A stretch of 64,000 bases of DNA from Chromobotia macracanthus (Eukaryota; Chordata; Actinopteri; Cypriniformes; Botiidae). Where the stretch lies: positions 4,499,001 through 4,563,000 of the forward strand of contig JAZGTH010000065.1 of the NCBI GenBank assembly GCA_036877525.1, in the 5' to 3' direction. This document shows positions 1 through 12,452 of the stretch, one piece after another (position 1 is the stretch's first letter; every line of letters begins with the position of its first letter). Below the pieces are notes generated by a model. It saw only the letters and a list, made by a program, of their open reading frames with translations. It was not told the origin of the DNA and did no database searches. Made by a program: the position numbers and the translations under genes.

Positions 1-101
1 GCAGACCCTAGACGATTAGAATGAAAACGTAATCAGTTAGAATGTAAAGTTAGGTATGGATACACTTATTTGTGTCTAACTGTATTTTCATTTTGCATCA
101 C

Positions 102-455
102 AAGCTGCAATCCATAACTTTCACCTCTCTGTTTGAAATATACAATTGCAGGATATTTGTTATTTTCTTAATGTATGACCATTTTAAATTCCAAACAACT
201 GCTATAAGAACAAGCTATAAACGCTGCACCATCTACAGTACCCAAACATAATATGGTAACAGGATTTTCTTTTTCTGTTTACAGACGGACACTTCCTGCG
301 AAATCTGACCCCTTCACTCAAATTATAAATCATTATTATAAACTTACTGTTAGGAATCAGGAAAAGGTAAGGAGATTGTGTTGAACTCTGATCTGTTTTG
401 CACTTGCTCAATAACTGATTTATGTTGATTTTTAACCAAAAACAATTACAGATTA
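102..455. mobile_element. MITE family B copy
   Basis: Begins AAGCTGCAATCCATAACTTT. It shares the same internal order as the 24544-24823 copy (TAAATCATTATTATAAACTT, then TTGCTCAATAACTGATTTA). The right inverted repeat is diverged. It lies in slc12a4 intron 7. Confidence 0.65.
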
Positions 456-557
456 CATGGCATTATTTCTGACAGAGAACAATTAACATATTCTGTTATT
501 ATTCTAAGCATTACATATAGTGTTTATAATTAATCCATATATTACAGAAAGACTTAC

Positions 558-1861
558 GAGAAGTCAGGTGGGTGGAAGATGGATTTTATAGCTCCGGCAT
601 AGATGGAAATGATGGAGATTATGACACAGGCCAGGAAGAGGGAGGCAAACTTGTTGACATACTTGACCCCCACAAAAACAACCACAGCCATAAGGCTCAA
701 ACAAATTGTGCCATATACCCGCATATTATTCAGCATTGCGCCACTGCCTGCATGAATATCTGCTGGATGAAATATGGCGGCTTGAGGAATCAGATATTTC
801 TGTAAATAAAAAAATGATATTAACTGAATGGTTATTATCATTATTGGCTCAGAGAGCCTACAGTCTGATGGCCAGTTGCATCTGTATAATCTGACACACA
901 CATCCCAGTTAATAGGGAACATTTTTAGAACATTGTCTAAAAGTTCTCTCAGAGTTATCAAAACGTTCTTGCAGTAACAATAGAAGAACATTTCTTTAAC
1001 ATTATACATCGTATATCAAAAACGTTAAAGTGTTTTAAAAACGTTAACAAATTTCTTGTTAACAAGAAAATAACGTTAATACAGCATGTAAAAAAATGAA
1101 AGTTTAGAAGGTACCTAGAACTTAGAAAAATAAAAAATTAGAAAAATATTTCTAAGGTTTTTGTTCTTTAATGGAAACGTTAGGGAAATGTTCTTACAAC
1201 CTAAAACTGTTAACTGGGATACTATGTGTATTGATATATAAATATATGAATGAAAATGTAGATTAGATTGTTGTCATAATAAGAAAAGACTGACCAGAAA
1301 TATTTCAATTGCTCCCAGTATGTACATGGCAGCAGCGAAGGTTGTGCCCAAATAAAAGCAGAGACCAACTGCACCACCAAACTCAGGACCCAGAGAGCGA
1401 GATATCATGAAATAAGCTCCACCAGCTGCCAGTTAAATACAATTCATTAATAAATTATGACAAATATTGAAATAACAGTAGCAATGATCAAGCATATCAC
1501 GGTTATCACCAAATACAAAACATATTTCTGGCACAGATGTTATTAAGGAGAAGTGAACTCTATCTTGAACTTTGAATACTGATATATCTCTTCAAAAGTC
1601 ATTGTCTTTATAGTATTAGCTCTAAGAATATTAGCTCTGAGTGTTTACATTTAAGCAATAGCAGTTAAGAGCTTTGCTGTGATTTGTGAAACATCATAAT
1701 GCTATGAAGTATGATGGTGTGAAAATGTAAAATTACCTGGCACTACACCATTGGTGGCTATGGCACTCATCGATATTGCAGTTAACATTGTCTGTTAAAA
1801 ATGAAACAAAAAAATCATAAATTTCATGGTTGTGTTTTATTTAAATAATAACACCCAGAAT

Positions 1862-1902
<41 letters not shown>

Positions 1903-4493
1903 CCACTCTTCATATTAAAATAATTTGTGCACTAAACATAATTACAGAGTGCACGCTGTTATGTCAGCTGACAACATCTGATCAGTACAGCAATCCTAAA
2001 TCCAGCATTACCTCATTTTTAACAGCTGCATTTAAGCATTTTTCAATTTTACCCTCCACTTTTCTAAAATATTAACTTATTTAAATACAGTAGATAAATG
2101 TATTCTGGTTAATTATGTTATCTCAAGAGAATAATTTAATAAATGTATTCCAGGTGTAGGCTACTACAGCCTATGAAATGTATTGTTTTTAAGTTGGCAA
2201 AATGAAACCAATGGTAGGACATTTGTTTACATGCAGGACAGACAGAAGTACAATGTGAACAACTGGGTATGATGATCATAGACTGATTTGTTTATGTGTG
2301 ATAACTCACACAGGAACAGCACATGAGAACGATGAGGAAGGACTGGACGACACCTGCTGTTCCCACTATCCATGTGAGGCGCAGGAAGAGAATCACACCA
2401 AAGATGTTCTGTAGGCATGGCAGGTACACACCCATCAGAGTGCCCATGTTTGGAGACTAGAGAGACAATTAGGAAAGAAAAGTCCTTTAGTGTTTTGCAG
2501 TTGTTTAATATTCTAGCATTTGTCATTTTCAAAGACGTGTAAAATGTCAACTAATTTATTCCAAGGTATTGACCAGTGATTAATCTACTGTACAGACTAG
2601 TGGGAAATTGTGACCATCACTTTATGCCATTATTCGTAAAGGGACAGTTCATCCAAAAACAATTTTTTTTTGTAAATTTCCCCCTCAGGACATCCAAGAC
2701 GCATGTGATGCGTCAGGAAGCTCCGCAATCCAGACATGCTCATGACTGTATGCCTGAGGCTATAGATTACAGGTAATAATGTTGTAAATAATGTTCTGGT
2801 TTTTGCACAGACAGATCTTTCGCTTCACCTCTGTATATTGTCAGGAGCAGGGATTAATTTTGTGTTTCTGGTATCTCAAAGAGAAAGCACCTGTGAACTT
2901 GCTTTTTATGAATCACCAAGGACCACGATTTCAAAATCTTCTCTACCGATAAAAAAAGTCACCTACATTATAGATGGCCTGAGGGTGAGTGAATAAACAC
3001 CAAATTTTCATTTCTGAGTAAGATATTGCTTTAAATTATCTGAATGGACTAAACCAGCCATCACTAGAAGAAAAGAAATTTGCAATTTGAAAACCACAAC
3101 CAAACTTTTTTGTTTGAAAATACAGTGGTATATTACTAAAAGTGTAAATATTTGAAGTTTTTTCTTACTTTAGGTAGTTTTTTTCTGGATTCATCTGCAT
3201 TCTCTGCCTCCTCGTGCTCTTTGACTCCCTGAGTAACATTCGTGTAATTGACCAGCCGGCTAAGAAGAGAAGAGACCTTTGGCCGGATGTCCAACTCTTC
3301 CTATGAAAAGACACATTTCAGAGTATATCACACATCAAAAGGCAGCACAACTCCACATGGTAAACATCTTTCCATTTGCATGTTGTAATATGGAATTTGA
3401 AAAATATCTGTAATGTACATTACTTTCTAGAAAATTCTGTCAGGATATGGTGTAATCGCTACATCACAGTGCTTAATGGAAATGTTTAAATGAGATATTT
3501 AGAGCAAACCCATAAACAAGTCAGTGCAATGAAAAAGCAAACCTCAAAAAGGGCCAGATTTTTGTCGTAAAAGTCATTCCTTTTAGATGCCGAGTCGGAT
3601 CTGCTGAGGAAGGGACTGTCTTCTTTATGAGTTCCATGACCTAGAGGGGAAAACGATGTACACATTATTCAATAAAAAATGAAGAATTGCAGACAGACAG
3701 AAAGATAAACAGTAAAAAACGATTATTTATCCAGCCACTTTTTTGGGTAAAGGGTGTATCCACTAACTCTCACCCACGTTCTGTGATGTCACACTCAGTT
3801 TTACCAACGTTATTCTGCACGGTTAGAGCACATAACAATTGACAGCATACCATGATTGTAATTCTATTTTAAGCCCTGCAAACATTTCACACTTTTGCTC
3901 AATTCAGAGTTGGCAGCTGTCATTATCTGTCTTGAAAGCCAATTTACATCCCTTTGATCCTAATTCACATTTACCCACCCTTTGTACCACATGTTTTTCT
4001 AAAAGAAGTTTTAAGACCTTACATGATATAGAAGCACAGAACAGGATACTTCACAAAGAGATGTTGGACTCTTTCTACCCAATATTAGGCTACATCACAG
4101 ACTACAGTAGATCACAGAATATAAATAAGGCCTTTTTATCTCAAATAAGTAAAAAAAGATCTGATCATGCAATCTTCTGTCTGTCAGTGTATATGCTCAC
4201 TCACAGATATATCAATCAAGACATTTTAGAGGCAAAAGAGGATGGACTTCTGTCTCATATCAGGTCTATGATGAGATCTGTTTATATGCTGTTGGTCTCA
4301 CTCACCTGTATCCAGGGCTTGTGTGCCATTACTGGTAGAGTTTGTATTAGTATTGCTGTGGACCAGCATGTTTTTCTATTGCAAGCAAAGCAGGCAGCAT
4401 TTAAAGTGGTGTGAAAACTCTCTATCCAGGTCACACTGTGATCTTTTACTGAGAGAGTTAGAGGGTTCAATATTCTCTCTGACACATGCACAT

Positions 4494-4527
<34 letters not shown>

Positions 4528-7500
4528 TGTGTTCGCACACTTCAGACATAGACACAATACACATATGCAATACACACAGCCCTCAGGCTCTGATGCATCA
4601 CAAACTCTGCTACACAGTCACATAAACACCAGCATCAATGTGTGTTAGTAGCGCTGTGAGCAGAATCAGACATAGAGTGTTTGAGGTCAATTATACGCAC
4701 CACAATCTGGCACGACATGGATCATCAGGTTTTGCACAAACTTAAATTTGCATTTATTCATTTAGCAGATGATTCCATTTTACAAATAAAAAACCTCACA
4801 AACTATTTCTCATAAGAGCAAGCAGTATTTATAGTACAAATACAAACTTATGTACAAATTCAAAGGTGTTCTTGTACAAATGTAAATTTGTAAAATAAAT
4901 TTAATTTATTTGTAAATAAATGTAAATAGCATGCATCTTGCAGAATGGGTCCATGCTGTGATTAAAGCAATATGCACGCACATCAAATACTAACAGTTTT
5001 TGAAATTAATGGTGATAAAAAATAAAGGAAACAGAAACAGTAACATTTACATACATACATTACAGTCTTTAGGACCACATTATTGTGTTTTAGTTCTTAG
5101 TCCTATTTAGACCTTGGTCAAATAAAGTTGGTCAAATGCTGCCCTCTAGCTTTATAGAAGTTATAAAGCTAGTCATTCTTTTAAAGTCAAAAGCACAACA
5201 AATATGTTTACAATCATTTGTGTTTTTAGTAGCAAACATTTGAAATAAACATGTTAATTGTTTATATATTTTAATTGATGGTTTTTATTCTAACACAATT
5301 ATTTGATTGCCCTCTTATAATGTCTCTTGCTGTGTTGCTGCAGGAGGTGGAAGTGAAAGCTTTATGGCAACAGGTCTAAACATGTTAACAGGACTGTGCT
5401 AAAAATGCTGTAGATCAAAGCCAAAGCTAAAAGGCCTTAACAGCTGTAGGATTTAGTAAAAAAAAAAGAATTTACGGCCTAGTTTCACAGACAGGGCTTA
5501 GATTAAACCAGGAGTTAATTAAATTAGAATATTTAAGTAGCTTTTAAAAATGTGCCTTAGAAAAAATCATTACTGGTGTGTGTCTTGAGACAAAACAGTG
5601 GCACTGATGTATTTTAAGATATGTCAGTGCAAGTTGCTTTGAGTTAAGACAGCTCAAATATGCATTTTAGTCCTGGACTAGCCTTAAGCCTTAAGATTAT
5701 AAAGTCAGATTATACAATTATTTTATTAAAAGTGGACAGCTATTTTATTCATGTTTCATTTACAGTCCATGATTACATTTAGCACCTGTTTAAAGAGCCT
5801 TGAAAATGTGTATTAAACCCTGCACTGGTTTACCTTTAACGTAAGAATGTATTTTAGCAATACTAAAGCACATTTGGTAGCCAGCTGTAGTTTGCTTCAA
5901 ACATCTGCAAACTGTTAATCAGATGATAGCCCAAAGGTAGACAGACTGCAAGTAATAAATGAGCTAACTTTACCTCCAAAGTGGAGCTCAGTAAATATGT
6001 TCCTATACAGATGATGGTTTTAAAACCATGCACTAGGCAGTGGATGCAGAGTTATTTACTTGGCCTGGTGCCTTGCATTAGTTTTAATACATGTGCATTT
6101 GTGTTTGTTGTATGCGCCCTTATAAAGTGTCTGATTTTTAAAGTGTCCGATTTTAAAGAACATCTTTAGCATCTAAAACCTTTTTGTGCTGGAAAATTCT
6201 GAAGCACCTTAACAAATTAAGCAGCTTATGTGTGAAACTGGCCAAACCTCCAATTCATTAGACATTTAAAGTTCTTATTATGAGTGAAGTCATGCTGTTT
6301 AGGCTGATTAAACTAGATTTTCTTTGGCAGTGTGTTGTGTTATGATGGCATTCTTGGTTAATTGACATGATTGTCATAATATCTGGTGTGAGTACATTCC
6401 TAACAGCATGTGTGTGTGAATGTGTGCGTGTTCAGTAGTGTGTGTCCCCAGCTGTGATATTTTAAGCATAATAATGTAGTTAACAAACCCATTTTGTACC
6501 ATCAGCTGGGGAAAGAGGTCCCTGCATATAGTAGACACACCAGTCTCCTGATTCCGGTAGCTCAATTGGTAGAGCATTGCGTAGAGCAGCACAAAGGTTG
6601 TGGTTCGATTTTCAGGGAACATAGGTGCTGATTAACTGTATACCGTGAATGCATTGTAAGTCGCTTTGGATAAAACTATCTGCAAAATGCATAAATGTAA
6701 ATGATTGATCTCATGTTGTCCAGGCAGCTCCAGTCTTTATTAACCAGTGATACTCTCACAACCTGTAACAACTTATTTTGTGCACAGAGTAGTATACTGG
6801 TGTCGGCTGGTGTATTATGCAGATAAACTGTACTAATGCTGACCAGTTAGATACTTTAAGCCTTGTCAATAACTTTATAATGACTTTTAATGTAAAGCTG
6901 TTGACCTAGATTTTTATATAATTTTACAAATTTAGCAGAATAGCAACTTCTGCTAAACAACAAAACAAATGTTATCTGGGAGATTTAACTACCTCTTTTG
7001 ACCACATATGTGCACATATGTGAACCATGCGGTTCTCATTGATGATGTCATTTAGACAACCAAGCTTTGTACATGATTGTTTCTGTATTCACTTTACAAG
7101 TGACATGCCCATCACTGGATCCTTATTTGTGCATTAGAACAGTACAGTTGAATAGGTATGTGGAATTCTACCCTGCTGGGAAAGCAGCATGTATGATGTC
7201 CAGTAATGAGAGAGAAGAAGCTGTGCTGTACTATTACTAAAACTGATAAAGTGGCAATAAATATACATCATAACAACAAGCATGATATACATTATACATT
7301 TAGTCCAAGGTGTGGAATTATGAAGGTTAATATACTGTCTTTACATGACACAGTACAGTTAATCGTTGCCTCAGCAAACAGTTGACATTAGAAAAGACTT
7401 GCTACTTTGATTAACTCATGGTTAAGTCCTGTATCAGGCATCCTCAATGCCCTTCTAGCTGTGCCCCCAAAGGTACATGAGCTTTTGACAGCCCCTTAAT

Positions 7501-10298
7501 AGATTTCAAAAGGGATCAATGACTTCCTTTATTAACTCTGTTCCTGATCTTGATGTAAGTCAATCAAATGAGTTTTTGTATGAGATTAGTAACAGATAAG
7601 ATGTGCTTTGCCAGTCAGGTACAGCTGTCTCTCAACAGCAACTAATATAGGCTCTCTGTGGAGGTGGATCCACTGTAACGTGCCTGCAGGACATGAGGAG
7701 CTCACAGATGCTCTTGGTGTTAAGGGCTGCTGGGAGCTCACCCTGAAAATAGCCCACTATTCCTATAGGTTTTACTGAGATGACTACCTCCCCACTCATA
7801 AAGCAATAAAAAAGCTGTTCTAGTTGTGTTAGTAAAGAAACCGCCCTATACAATGCGTTGTAAGAACCAGCTGGAATAACATTTTCTCTCGCCATATATT
7901 GCTAGCATGGCTGTTAACCTCTGATACATATCACTGCTGGTTATTCCCAACAAAAACTTTAATACCTGCAACCTGGCATTAAAGATGCAGGCACAAACAG
8001 CAGAAGATTCACATCATTTAAGATTAACACCTTCAACTCTTAAACTGCCTAAAGTTTTCTGTAATTCATTTTGTTTTCTGCCTGTGTGTGAATTAGCTAA
8101 TAAAGCTGTTAAATTATCTCCAATTTTCTTATTTCTTTTGCTCCGTTAGCACGGAATTAACATGAATCTTATGAGCACTTCACGAGAAATTCTGCCAGCT
8201 TGTTTCCCACACAGAATAGGACAGTAAATTTTTATTTTCCTATATTCAGACGAAAAGTCTGAATTTCTCCCTCTCTTCCTGTCATGTGTAAGACATGACG
8301 TGGTGTATGGGTTTGACTGTTTTAACACAATGAGCACAGTGTGCAGTCCTCCTTTAACAGGGCAGAGCTAACATGCTAGAAAACAAAGTTAGCAGTGTGA
8401 TCACCCTCCAACTGCTCAGCCCCTCCTAATATTAAACTATCCACCAGTGCAACTGCTACTCTAAATCTCTTCTGTATTAGCTGCCATTCAAACACATAGA
8501 AACCATGGAAAGTCTTCGGTATACAGAGACCCACAAGCACACAGACACAATATTCCATTTTCTGACCTGAAAATAAATCTAATGCTAGAAAATTATAAGC
8601 AAAAAATAGATTATGTAATTTATTTTCTTCTGAGTATGTAGATTGTGTTTATCTAAGAGTATTTCAGCCTGTCTTTTCCATACTTGGAGACAGAGAAAGA
8701 GAGAGAGAAATTGTAAAGAGCCAGGGATAAATTTAGACATAAATCAACAGGAAATGCTGAAGGCAACAGTCAATTTGTGTATATATACAGTATATTTGGG
8801 TTTATTTGCCAAAGGGTAAAATGTACTTTTTGGGTTCTATGTCTTTTAGTTGAATGTATATATACATCTTTCTCTTTTTGTCTCTCTCCCCCTCCCTCCC
8901 TCTCTTTCTCTCCCTCATTCTCTTTGTTTCTCTCTCTTTTTATGCATAGTGCAATAATGTTTTTACAATAATTAATGAAAAGTTTTATAATTATTATTAT
9001 ATTATATATTATTTATATTTATTATTATTATTATTTTTAACATGCTAGACAAGTTCAGCTTATGTTAAGGTATGTTCTGATTCATACAACATGTTCAGTG
9101 TTCCTGTAGCTCAGTTGGTAGAGCATTGCGCTAGCAAGGCAAAGGTTGTGGGTTTGATTTACAGAGGGCACGTGCACTGACAAAATGTATGACTTGATCG
9201 AACTGTAAGTTGCTTTGGACAAAAGTGTCTTCCAAATGCGTAAATATAAAATATTATTAGTTTTGTAAGAGTCTGTAAGTAAAAACATGACAAGACTGGC
9301 TCCATCAAGACTCATCACTTGACCTGACTTTACTACTGACAGTTAGCCTAAACTCCCACAACCAGTGTGTGCATGATTATATGCATGTTCTGTTTATAAA
9401 AGCCTCACTTATATATCACACGCCAAAGTGTTTCCATAACACACAAAGAACAAACAACAGCATCTCTGCAGACATGATGGTCTCTCCATATGCCAGTCAC
9501 AGCTTCAGTAACAGATGCTGAAATCTCTGAATCATGCCTTCAGGGCATCCTTTCTCTCTGCCTCACTTTGTGTGTGTTTCTCTTTCTTAAAAAGTGTTGA
9601 ATGTACTTTAAAAGTAAAGGAGAAGAGAAAGGAACAAAATGGAGGAAAGAAATGCTAATCAAGCCCTCAGCTGCTGTTGGAAAAAGAACAGGCACAAAGA
9701 GAGATCTCCTGCTTTTGTGCCCATGAATACTTGAGGCCTGTCCCATTATTGCAGAACCCCCAGTCCCACCTCTGCTTTGGCCCTTGATTGTTTCCCTTTG
9801 TCAGCACAGTGGCGTCTGGCATGTCAGCACTATGCCAAGAGTCTCAGCTTTAGTTACCCCTAATTCCCACCCCTTACTTGAAATACTACGTCATTTTAGA
9901 GAGTTGTCAACATAGTTAAGCTTTCTCAAAACTTCCCAAGGAAGTGGTTAGTGGATGCTATGGCTGTAGTGATTGAACAATTGTCATGGTTACCATATTA
10001 CCGATGGTTTGAGGGTGTTCCGTATTGTCAGGCATACCAGGGGCCACGTCTTTGTCAAACTATCAAACTTCTTTAACTTCTTTAAAACTCAGCTCCTAAT
10101 GTAGGTAAACTCAGTAGAAGTTTTAAGCCAAAGTGACAAAAAAAAAAAAAAAAACTTACCATCCGAACTGACTGTGTCTCCATGTCCCGGGTATCCTCCC
10201 TGTCCTGTGTCTCTGTAATCCACCCAGTTTATTCCCTCCAGACTGTCATAGTTGGACTGTGAGCTATCCTGCACTGGTACCACAGTGAAATGGGGCAT
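558..10298 (-). CDS. slc12a4: K-Cl cotransporter KCC1, 5' part (coding exons 1-7)
   Basis: Electroneutral K+/Cl- cotransporter of the plasma membrane (SLC12 family), used for cell-volume and chloride control. Exons read 10298-10160, 3640-3543, 3300-3169, 2456-2310, 1791-1737, 1425-1295 and 799-558. Phases join without a stop for about 314 codons, and the remaining exons lie left of the window. The cytosolic N-terminus starts MPHFTVVPV and continues with SPFLSRSDS and NLALFEEELDIRPKVSSLL, which is the KCC1 type rather than KCC2, 3 or 4. Transmembrane segments follow: GTLMGVYLPCLQNIFGV (TM1), the TAISMSAIATNGVVPAGG region (TM2), then GPEFGGAVGLCFYLGTTFAA and FASLFLACVIISIISIYAG. The exon 2 donor (GTTTGC) is weak, but frame and homology fix it. 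The start agrees with the family N-terminus. An out-of-frame ATG lies 8 bases upstream of it. A paralogue such as slc12a7 is the only realistic alternative and fits less well. Confidence 0.93.
902..1220. mobile_element. MITE family A, complete copy with perfect 11-bp terminal inverted repeats
   Basis: The element runs from ATCCCAGTTAA to TTAACTGGGAT, which are exact inverted repeats 319 bp apart, inside slc12a4 intron 6. The interior has short AACGTTA/TTCTAGAA-rich palindromic stretches and no coding capacity. Eight other copies or fragments lie in this window. Confidence 0.8.
1865..1899. repeat. (GA)n microsatellite
   Basis: About 17 GA units, in slc12a4 intron 4. Confidence 0.95.
2637..3034. 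mobile_element. Diverged palindromic DNA-transposon remnant in slc12a4 intron 3
   Basis: The left arm starts AAAGGGACAGTTCATCCAAA. The right arm has CCTGAGGGTGAGTGAATAAA then ATTTTCATTTCTGAG. These resemble the arms of the 17476-17892 element; the middle is unrelated. Confidence 0.55.
4494..4524. repeat. (CA)n microsatellite
   Basis: About 15 uninterrupted CA units, in slc12a4 intron 1. Confidence 0.95.
4746..4780 (-). mobile_element. SINE tail fragment
   Basis: The reverse complement contains ATCTGCTAAATGAATAAATG, the end of the teleost SINE tail. The head is absent. Confidence 0.55.
6552..6703 (+). mobile_element. tRNA-derived SINE, near-full
   Basis: The tRNA-like head contains an A box (TAGCTCAATTGGTAGAGCA) and a B-box-like GTGGTTCGATT. 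The tail is the teleost SINE motif GTAAGTCGCTTTGGATAAAA followed by TAAATGTAAATG. It lies in slc12a4 intron 1. It is not a functional tRNA gene because no complete cloverleaf can be drawn. Confidence 0.8.
8865..8942. repeat. CT-rich low-complexity tract
   Basis: A pyrimidine-rich plus strand (TCTCTCTCCCCCTCCC-like) of about 78 bases in slc12a4 intron 1. It is followed by a TTA-rich stretch to about 9037. Confidence 0.85.
9100..9250 (+). mobile_element. tRNA-derived SINE, near-full
   Basis: A box CTGTAGCTCAGTTGGTAGAG, B-box-like GGGTTTGATTT, and tail GTAAGTTGCTTTGGACAAAA. Same family as 6552-6703, in slc12a4 intron 1. Confidence 0.8.
10138..10154. repeat. Poly-A run (poly-T on the gene strand) just after the slc12a4 exon 1 donor
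   Basis: A homopolymer of about 17 A on the plus strand reads as T on the transcribed strand. It begins immediately after the GTAAGT donor of slc12a4 exon 1 (10160). U-rich tracts in this position are known binding sites for TIA-type splicing factors. A functional role here is inference. Confidence 0.8.
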
Positions 10299-10700
10299 AT
10301 TTTCATTCGTTCAGTTTGAGTATCTGACCTTCTTTTTGATTCTCCTGCTCTTCTTTTGGCAGATAGCACGATCCCAGCTGAACTCTCCCTCAAGTCTCCA
10401 ACACATTCCTCTAGTCTTCCCTCACTTCCTCTCAAGCCATTAACATAGTCCCCTCCTTCTTTTCCCGGCCCCTCCTCCTGTTCTGACAAATAGAGTTGCT
10501 CTGTGTCGTTCTTTCCCCTGCTCTCTCAGCTGTGTCTCACTCTCCTTTTCATGCCTCTCACTCATGTTCCCCAGCTTAAAACATGAATCACAGTCTGGGT
10601 GAGGACAAAGGCCAGTATGGGTGTCTTCATTCATCAGCTGTTCAATCCCAGATGGATATTTGTATAAAATTATGCTTATGCTTTCTTTATTGGCCAGAAT
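10299..10700 (-). promoter_or_regulatory. slc12a4: slc12a4 5' leader and presumed promoter
   Basis: This stretch lies directly upstream of the slc12a4 start codon. No TATA box or strong CpG island is obvious by eye. The leader contains an ATG at 10306-10304, eight bases before the real start and in another frame. Translation from it would run into the coding region and stop near 10229. The transcription start cannot be placed from sequence alone. Confidence 0.4.
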
Positions 10701-11689
10701 TGGGTTAATAAGCTTTAATTTAAGGACTGGGCTGATATTATATAATAATAATATTACACCACCTTTATGAGTCAAGATAATGGAAGATGTCTGAACTGTG
10801 TTCTGTTTTGGGGCTAAATACTTACAAGTATTTACGAGTTAAGTATATGAGTTTTTGTCTGCATGTCAGAGGAAAATGGTAAACAAATTGGCAAGACGTC
10901 GGTGTACAAACAGCAGCCTGTTCCAACAAGTTAATAGGTAACAGCCTAATCAAACACACTCACAAAATAGTAGTTTTGACCCTAAAACAAAAAAAATCCT
11001 AAAGCTTTTCATTGCAAATATATACTGGGGATAACCCAAAAGGCTGTTTACACATATAATAAACATTTTGATCAGTGAGCTTAATGCACAGAGAGTTTAA
11101 TCAATAGACTTTCATGTCTTTTTTATCTTTTTAAAGACATCTCTGGACCAAGAGCAGCTATTCCCTTAAGACTGGACTCTGATGCCCTACATACATCAAC
11201 ATCTGGGCACAGTTTTTTATATGCAGAATTCTTGCATATAAGTGACTTTTAGGGACTATTCTGGGATTTTCACATTTGGGTGTATCTTGCGTCTTTCAGT
11301 TTAAACATTTCCTTTCAAGGAACCAAATGCAACAACAAGGCCACAAAATATGTGGGATCCTTGGAGCAGTCTGTAATTAAGACTCCTATTCTAGGTTGCC
11401 TAAGGTTAGGTCCTTCTGCCTTCTTGCCATAAAACAAGTTACATACATTAGCGGTTTTGTGTTTAAACAGGCTTTAAATTTATCTGTAAGTCCCCTATTG
11501 TGTTTATGATCTTCACACACTGCATCTGTCTGCTAGTGCACTGTGGAATAAAGAGTATTCTGTTACTCAAAAGAAAGTGCTAACCCTTTCAATCCACTAT
11601 CTTGAAATTTAACCCTCACACAAAAACCTTTCTTCATTTTGATCCATGAAGACATTTTTTAGTAACATTATTTGGGTTGTTCACTGACC

Positions 11690-12025
11690 CCCAGGGAATG
11701 TGCTCAGAATGTTGGCTAACATTCTCTAAAAGTTCTCTAAAAGTTATCAAAACATTCTTGCAGTAACATTAATCAAATATTTTTTAAATGTTGTATATGA
11801 TATATAAAAAATGTTGTTCTTAAGTGGCTAGTTTTAAAAAAAAGCTACAGAATTAAAAAATGTTTGAATAACGTTCTTATAACCAAGCAATAACGTTAAC
11901 AGAATGCCAAAAAACTGGACGTATTAAACATTCTTAGAACTTTTAAAATAATTTAAAATTTTAACAATTTTAACGTTTGGAATGGAAATGTAAGGGAAAT
12001 GTTCTAGCAACCTAAAACTGTTCTA
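11690..12025. mobile_element. MITE family A copy
   Basis: Same internal order as the 902-1220 copy (AAAGTTATCAAAACATTCTTGCAGTAACAT, then ATAACGTT blocks, then GGGAAATGTTCTAGCAACC, given here only in outline). The ends are diverged. It is intergenic, upstream of slc12a4. Confidence 0.7.
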
Positions 12026-12224
12026 GCAAAGCTGTTCGCTTTGGTCTGGTCCCTAAGATGGTCCCCCCCACACACACATGCACACACAATCAGATATCAC
12101 ATGAGTGTTGCGTATCACACACATGTCTGAAAGCTGTTGGCCACTTGTGTGTCTATTCCCACTTGTCTTTGAGTCTGGAAGGAGACAGAGATTGGATACT
12201 TGATAAGAATAGAGTACAAAAAGA

Positions 12225-12226
<2 letters not shown>

Positions 12227-12283
<57 letters not shown>
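12227..12283. repeat. (AT)n microsatellite
   Basis: About 28 AT units, fully self-complementary and able to form a cruciform. A (TTA)n run lies about 120 bases further on. Confidence 0.95.
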
Positions 12284-12286
<3 letters not shown>

Positions 12287-12406
12287 ATATAATAATTTAA
12301 AATAGGTGACTATGAGCACTGTTGGGACATGACACAAAATTCCTTTTATGAGGAGGCACAAATAAATCACGGTTCATCAATTAAGACAGGAATCTGAGAA
12401 CAATTA

Positions 12407-12409
12407 AAT

Positions 12410-12450
<41 letters not shown>
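12407..12450. repeat. (TTA)n microsatellite
   Basis: About 13 ATT/TTA units, intergenic. Confidence 0.95.

Positions 12451-12452
<2 letters not shown>

Larger units (their letters stand above)
3641..10159 (-). other. slc12a4: slc12a4 intron 1
   Basis: A 6.5-kb intron with two near-full SINEs, a SINE tail, a (CA)n run and CT-rich and TTA-rich tracts. No further coding exon was recognised. The long TTG-initiated frame at 3839-4414 on the plus strand has no recognisable domain. Confidence 0.7.

Noticed and set aside
3839..4414. 191-codon open frame on the plus strand in slc12a4 intron 1
   Set aside because: It starts with TTG rather than ATG, has AT-rich codon use and no recognisable domain. 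It overlaps a (CA)n tract at its 3' side. Most likely chance, although its length is at the upper end of what chance gives.
8865..9037. Possible CRISPR-like or tandem array
   Set aside because: It is only simple CT- and TTA-rich sequence without regular repeat-spacer units, and the genome is vertebrate.
9100..9175. tRNA gene (similar also at 6552, 15560, 59020 and 61230)
   Set aside because: The A and B box-like sequences are present, but acceptor and anticodon stems do not pair and each copy continues into the same SINE tail. These are SINE heads, not tRNA genes.
12053..12370. ORF with a long Tyr-Ile repeat
   Set aside because: It is the (AT)n microsatellite translated; not a protein.
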